Positions 60,117 through 64,000 of a DNA stretch of 64,000 nt are shown in pieces. A program made the translations under genes and the position numbers. Position 1 is the first letter of the stretch. Each line of letters opens with the position of its first letter. The notes beneath the pieces are model-generated. The model made no database searches. It was not told where the DNA came from and was given only the letters and a program-made list of their open reading frames with translations. The stretch is from SG8-41 sp035456985 (GTDB lineage: Bacteria > Pseudomonadota > Gammaproteobacteria > Burkholderiales > SG8-41): assembly GCA_035456985.1 (NCBI GenBank), contig DATICE010000162.1:62001-126000 (forward strand), read 5' to 3'.

Positions 60117-61025
60117 TCAGGCGTCTCCTGTCAGCGCGGCGCGCAGATCGGCCGCGCGCCGGGCGTCGAGCCGCTGGTCGGCTTCGGCGAGGGCAACCGC
60201 CAAGAAACCGAGGCTGCGGTAGAGCTCGCTCATTTCGTGGTCCCACGCGCGGACACTTGCGAGCTGTCGCTTGACGATCGCAGCATCGCCGCGCGAGATC
60301 GGTCCGGTCAGCGCCCGCGCGGGCCCGCGCGCGAAGATCGCGTCCACTGTCTCGCGCACCAGGGGCTCGAGCGCCGCCAGCGAGGTCGCGCGCGGGATCC
60401 CCGCCTTCTCGTGCGCGCGCAGCGCCGCTTCGATCAGCGCCGCCAGGTAATTGCACGCGAACACGCCACCCGCGTGATAGACCGGCTTCATCTCGGGCGC
60501 GATCTCGAATACCCTGGCCCCGATGCGCTCGAACGCGGGCCTGAGCACCCTGAGCGCCTCCGCGTCGCCCTCGGCGCCGCAAAAGGTTCCGGGAAAGGAT
60601 TCCACCGCCTGCCCGGCGTCGGTGAAGGTCTTGACGGGATGCACGCTGGCGACGAGCGCGCCCTTTTCCTCCACCGGCCGGAGGTCGCTCGAGGGTGTCG
60701 CCCCGCTCACGTGAAAGACGATGGCGCCGGGAGTGACCTTGCCGGACGCGGCCAGAGTCATGCAGCTCGGCACGATCGCATCATCGCGGGTCGCGATCAT
60801 CCAGACGTCGGCGCCGCGCATCTCCTCGAGGCGGCCCACGGCATGCCCTGCCCCGATGAATTCAACAGCCTCGGCGGCGCTCGCGCGCGAGCGCGTCAGC
60901 ACGTCCTGGATCACGAAGACACCGGCCCGCGCCCACATCCGCGCGCAGGCGCGGCCAACCCGCCCCGAGCCGATGATATTCAGCGTCCTCGCCACTGCTG
61001 CGCCTGGAAGTTCAGTTTGCGTCAC
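60117..61025 (-). CDS. Rossmann-like plus DUF2520 domain protein
   Basis: A 302-residue protein: an N-terminal NAD(P)-binding fold (LNIIGSGRVGRACARMWARAG) resembling NADP-oxidoreductase/ProC, and a C-terminal DUF2520 helical domain (HAGGVFACNYLAALIEAAL). Members are uncharacterised; pantoate-like or imine reductase activity has been suggested by fold only. It precedes the PPK2 gene on the same strand by 31 nt. Confidence 0.85.
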   Translation of the reverse strand: MTQTELPGAAVARTLNIIGSGRVGRACARMWARAGVFVIQDVLTRSRASAAEAVEFIGAGHAVGRLEEMRGADVWMIATRDDAIVPSCMTLAASGKVTPGAIVFHVSGATPSSDLRPVEEKGALVASVHPVKTFTDAGQAVESFPGTFCGAEGDAEALRVLRPAFERIGARVFEIAPEMKPVYHAGGVFACNYLAALIEAALRAHEKAGIPRATSLAALEPLVRETVDAIFARGPARALTGPISRGDAAIVKRQLASVRAWDHEMSELYRSLGFLAVALAEADQRLDARRAADLRAALTGDA

Positions 61026-61047
61026 CCCGATGGCAATGCAAATGAGG

Positions 61048-61078
61048 CGACGACTGACGATGGGTGACTGACGACCGG
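61048..61078 (-). repeat. Stop-rich repeat tract upstream of the DUF2520 gene
   Basis: GACGACTGACGATGGGTGACTGACGACC type sequence (plus strand) with near repeats of GACTGACGA. It lies between the stop of the 97-residue gene and the start of the DUF2520 gene and resembles the tract at 33986. Confidence 0.4.
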
Positions 61079-61097
61079 AGAGCCTATCCTGGAGTCG

Positions 61098-61391
61098 TCA
61101 CTGTCTCTGAAGAAACTGCTGCACCAGCGTCCGCCACTCCTTGTCGAGGGCCCCGCGCGGCCGTTTGGCGCCGGCCCGGTAGTACCAGTAGTCGGCGTTC
61201 ACAATGTCGCCCTGCCTGCGGTGCAGGTAGGCGTGGACCCGCGCGGCGGCCCTGCCATCCTGCGCCGCCACGATGTCGTGGGCGCGGTTCCAGTTGCCCC
61301 GGGCCGCATGCCACAAGGCGCGCAGCGGACCGGGCAGGCCGCGTGGCGGGCGTCCGGCTGCCAGCGATTCCCGGAAATCCCTGGAGTCCAT
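61098..61391 (-). CDS. Conserved small protein of unknown function
   Basis: A 97-residue protein with no signal or TM. Conserved-looking features are ALWHAARGNWNRAHDIV, VHAYLHRRQGDIVNADYWYYRAG and EWRTLVQQFL, typical of a small TPR-like family I have seen in many bacteria without a known function. It is upstream of the DUF2520 gene on the same strand. Confidence 0.7.
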   Translation of the reverse strand: MDSRDFRESLAAGRPPRGLPGPLRALWHAARGNWNRAHDIVAAQDGRAAARVHAYLHRRQGDIVNADYWYYRAGAKRPRGALDKEWRTLVQQFLQRQ

Positions 61392-61497
61392 TCCGGAACC
61401 ATTTTAGACCTTCCGCGCAAGAAGTTCGGCAAATTTCGGCCCGGTACCCCATCGGACTGTCGGCGCGCCGCAACCGGCATCCGTTATATTGCGCAAG

Positions 61498-63045
61498 ATG
61501 CCGATCTCCCGCCGCAAATTCCTGCGCTGCGCAGCCGGGCTCGCCGGGTTTGCGCTTCCGGTTCCCCGGCTCCTGGCGCAGCCCCGCTTCGAGAAAGATC
61601 CCTACTCCCTGGGGGTTGCATCGGGCTACCCGGACGAGGGGGGCTTCGTGCTGTGGACGCGGCTCGCGCCGGAGCCGCTCGCCGGTGGCGGGATGCCTGC
61701 GGCGGCGGTCGAAGTGGGATGGGAAGTCGCGGCCGACGAGTCCTTCCGCAGCATCGTGCGCCGCGGCACCGAGGTAGCCGCGCCCGAGTGGGCCCATTCG
61801 GTGCGCGCCGAGGTGACCGGGCTCGAACCGGGACGCTGGTACTTCTACCGCTTTCACGCCGGGAGCGCGACGAGTCCCGTCGGCCGGACACGCACCACGC
61901 CACGGCCCGGCACGGTGGAGCGCATGCGCCTCGCCTTCGCCGCGTGCCAGCAGTACGAGCAGGGGTGGTACTCCGCCTACCGCCACATGGCCCGGGACGA
62001 CCTCGATCTCGTCATCCACCTTGGCGACTACATTTACGAGTCCTCGTGGGGCAGGGTCCATGTGCGCAAGCACGGCACCGAGGAGCCGCACACGCTCGCC
62101 GAGTACCGCAACCGCTACGCGCTCTACAAGAGCGACCCCGACCTCCAGGCGGCGCACGCGGCGTTTCCCTGGCTCCTCACGTGGGACGATCACGAGGTGC
62201 AGAACGACTACGCCAATGACCGCTCGCAGCATCTTGACGAGCCGCAGTTCTTTCTCGAGCGCCGCGCCGCGGCCTATCGCGCCTATTACGAGCACATGCC
62301 GCTGCCCAGGCGCATGCAGCCGAGCGGGCCCGACATGCGGATCTACACCCGCGCCGGGTTCGGTGCGCTCGCCGCCTTTCACGTGCTGGACGACCGGCAA
62401 CACCGCTCGTACCAGGTGTGCCCGCGGCCCGGGCGAGGCGGCAGCACCTTCGTGTCGGCGGCGAACTGCCCGGAGCTCCTCGAGCCGACGCTGACGCTGC
62501 TCGGGCCGGAGCAGGAGAAGTGGCTGCACGAGGGGCTCGCGTCCTCGCGCGCGCGCTGGAACGTGATCGCGCAGCAGACCCTGATGGCGCAGCTCGACCG
62601 TACGCCGGGCGAAGGGCAATCGTTCTGGACCGACGGCTGGGATGGCTACCCGGCGGCGCGCGCTCGGCTGCTACAGAGCGTTGTGGGAAGCAGTGCCGCC
62701 AACCCACTCGTCATCGGCGGCGACATGCACACGTTCATCGCCGCCGACCTGAAGACGGACTTCAACAATCCCGCCGCGCCCGTCGTGGCCACCGAATTCG
62801 GCTGCAGTTCCATCACCTCCCAGGGTCCGTCGCTGAAACAGACGCAGGGCTGGCTCGACGAAAATCCCCACCTCCGGTTCGCGAACGGAAACCGTCGCGG
62901 CTACGGCGTGCTCGACCTATCGCAGGGGCGCTGCATCGCCCGCTTCCGCACCGTGGCCGACGTCACCGATCCCGATACGCCGGTGCGCACCCTCGCGAGC
63001 TGGACCGTGGAGGACGGCCGGCCCGGCGTCCAGCGCGGCGCCTAG
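61498..63045 (+). CDS. Tat-exported PhoD-like alkaline phosphatase/phosphodiesterase
   Basis: A 515-residue PhoD-family enzyme. A Tat signal (MPISRRKFLRCAAGLAGFAL) precedes an Ig-like N-terminal domain and the metallophosphatase domain with FAACQQYEQGWY, IHLGDYIYE, LLTWDDHEVQNDYAND and VIGGDMHTFIAADL. PhoD uses Ca and Fe to hydrolyse phosphodiesters or monoesters. ATG at 61498 is preferred to a TTG three codons earlier. Its stop is 11 nt before the convergent FNR-like gene stop. Confidence 0.92.
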   Translation: MPISRRKFLRCAAGLAGFALPVPRLLAQPRFEKDPYSLGVASGYPDEGGFVLWTRLAPEPLAGGGMPAAAVEVGWEVAADESFRSIVRRGTEVAAPEWAHSVRAEVTGLEPGRWYFYRFHAGSATSPVGRTRTTPRPGTVERMRLAFAACQQYEQGWYSAYRHMARDDLDLVIHLGDYIYESSWGRVHVRKHGTEEPHTLAEYRNRYALYKSDPDLQAAHAAFPWLLTWDDHEVQNDYANDRSQHLDEPQFFLERRAAAYRAYYEHMPLPRRMQPSGPDMRIYTRAGFGALAAFHVLDDRQHRSYQVCPRPGRGGSTFVSAANCPELLEPTLTLLGPEQEKWLHEGLASSRARWNVIAQQTLMAQLDRTPGEGQSFWTDGWDGYPAARARLLQSVVGSSAANPLVIGGDMHTFIAADLKTDFNNPAAPVVATEFGCSSITSQGPSLKQTQGWLDENPHLRFANGNRRGYGVLDLSQGRCIARFRTVADVTDPDTPVRTLASWTVEDGRPGVQRGA

Positions 63046-63056
63046 GCCGGCTGATT

Positions 63057-63779
63057 TCAGTAGCCGTAGAATTCCTCGTAACGCATGGCCTGCTCGCTGA
63101 CGCCGATCCCCTGAAGCAATTCCTGCATTGCCATGGTCATCGCAGGCGGTCCCGCAAAGTAATAGAGTGGACCAACCAGATCGGGAAGGTGCCGTTCGAG
63201 CAGCTCGCGCCGGATGAAGCCCCTCTCGCCCGCCCACGGTTGCGCCGACTTCTCCGCTTCCGTCATGGTCGCGATCAAACGGTAATTTCCGTTCAACCGC
63301 ATCATTTCCTGCAGCTCGCCGAGAAATGCCGCGTCTTCCGGCCGGCGGTTGGAGTAAAAGAGGTATATGCGATGCGGCAGGCTCCTCTCCGCCGCATCCC
63401 GCGCCATCGAAAGAAAGGGCGTGATGCCGATGCCGCCGGCCAGGAAGACGGCGGGACGTGTCGTGTCCTCATGCAGCACCATTTCGCCGTTGGGGCCGTC
63501 TATCCTGAGCGCGGTCCCGACCGGCGCCGCCTTCAAGACGCGCTTGAATGCCGTATCGCGCATGCGCGTGGCGATCATCAGTTCGGCTTCATGGGGCGCG
63601 CTGGCGATCGTGAACGTGCGGGCGTCGCCTTCATCGTCGGTCTCCGGCGGATCGACGAGCGTCATTAGCAACGATTGTCCCGCCCGATGCCGAAATCCCG
63701 GGGGCCTGGAAAAATAAAACGCCATCGTTCCTTCCGCGACGCTCTCGCGCCGCGTCAACCGTGCCTCATGGACCGGCAT
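63057..63779 (-). CDS. FAD-dependent ferredoxin-NADP reductase-like oxidoreductase
   Basis: A 240-residue FNR-fold protein without its own Fe-S domain: FAD site DARTFTIASAPHE, NAD(P) site GGIGITPFLSMARDAAER, and a late FAGPPAMTMAM. It transfers electrons between NAD(P)H and a partner. It starts 17 nt after the CDGSH-type gene, which may supply that partner. The ATG at 63777-63779 gives a family-like N-terminus. Confidence 0.88.
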   Translation of the reverse strand: MPVHEARLTRRESVAEGTMAFYFSRPPGFRHRAGQSLLMTLVDPPETDDEGDARTFTIASAPHEAELMIATRMRDTAFKRVLKAAPVGTALRIDGPNGEMVLHEDTTRPAVFLAGGIGITPFLSMARDAAERSLPHRIYLFYSNRRPEDAAFLGELQEMMRLNGNYRLIATMTEAEKSAQPWAGERGFIRRELLERHLPDLVGPLYYFAGPPAMTMAMQELLQGIGVSEQAMRYEEFYGY

Positions 63780-63796
63780 GACAAATCCGGCGCCGC

Positions 63797-64000
63797 TCAG
63801 AACGTGCGGATTCCGGAGAAAGCGTCGGCGACTTCGTGAGGCTGGCCGGCGTCGTCGTACCAGTACAGCTTGCCGGCGTCCTCGCTCCTGGTGAGCTTGT
63901 GCGACCCGTCGCAGAACGGCTGGTTCTTTGACAAGCCGCAGCGGCACAGAAACTTTTCCTCGCCGCCGATCGCCAGCTTGTACGGCCCGGTATGAGTGCG
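63797..64000 (-). CDS. CDGSH iron-sulfur domain protein (partial, C-terminal part)
   Basis: The last 67 codons of a gene entering from the right edge. The conserved CDGSH signature is complete: FLCRCGLSKNQPFCDGSHK, giving the 3Cys-1His ligands of a 2Fe-2S cluster. The protein ends VADAFSGIRTF. It is 17 nt upstream of the FNR-like gene on the same strand, so together they could form a short electron-transfer pair. Confidence 0.9.
   Translation of the reverse strand, partial: RTHTGPYKLAIGGEEKFLCRCGLSKNQPFCDGSHKLTRSEDAGKLYWYDDAGQPHEVADAFSGIRTF

Overview
The window is high-GC, densely packed chromosomal DNA that reads as a betaproteobacterium, most likely an environmental Burkholderiales-type lineage. 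This is an inference from gene content: four Bug/TctC-type periplasmic binding proteins, a DUF3567 protein, paired DUF3108 proteins, a GreB typical of the class, and the blocks hda-purM-purN, panB-panC-folK-pcnB and rpmG/rpmB-radC-coaBC-dut. There is no integrase, transposase, phage gene or CRISPR array, and one tRNA (Leu, anticodon CAA).

Left arm (1-9.7 kb, minus strand). A long catabolic operon runs from a lipoprotein hydrolase through an orphan Bug protein, lutA, a panE-like reductase, an enolase-superfamily dehydratase, lutB, an mmsA-type dehydrogenase and lutC (cut by the window edge). The LutABC lactate-oxidase subunits are interleaved with other enzymes, which suggests oxidation of a 2-hydroxy acid other than simple lactate. 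A noncatalytic-looking HtrA-like protein and a GreB with an Asn/Gly repeat tail lie upstream.

9.8-15.6 kb. An IclR regulator, a DnaQ-type exonuclease/GIY-YIG fusion, DUF3567, an EamA exporter, a Tat-exported multicopper oxidase and an exported histidine phosphatase.

15.6-18.6 kb, the most notable locus. A minus-strand operon encodes an MmgE/PrpD-family protein, a conserved protein of unknown function, and a UGSC-type selenoprotein. The last gene has an in-frame TGA in the motif U-G-S-C, followed 2 nt later by a perfect 9-bp hairpin that fits a bacterial SECIS element. An ordinary gene caller would split it into two small hypothetical genes.

18.7-47 kb is mostly core: purB; a small carboxymuconolactone decarboxylase/2-hydroxyacid dehydrogenase/Bug cluster; the queA-tgt-yajC-secD-secF-dedA-thioesterase run; tRNA-Leu; a diguanylate cyclase; panC/panB/dNK/folK/pcnB/HAD/hda; purM/purN/DUF3108 x2/rRNA methyltransferase; a fatty acid desaturase; rpmG/rpmB/usp/radC; coaBC/dut/cbiX/DUF192.

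47.6-64 kb is mixed: a PuuD-like membrane protein with a 31-residue partner, an outer-membrane protein, Bug proteins, an exported isoaspartyl methyltransferase, PsiF repeats, malonyl-CoA decarboxylase, a nitronate monooxygenase-like enzyme, a histone-deacetylase-fold amidohydrolase, a radical SAM protein, PPK2, a DUF2520 protein, a PhoD phosphatase, and an FNR-like reductase next to a CDGSH protein cut by the right edge. A degenerate family of short tracts rich in TGA/TAG stop triplets recurs at many gene 3' ends and may be an undescribed intergenic repeat.
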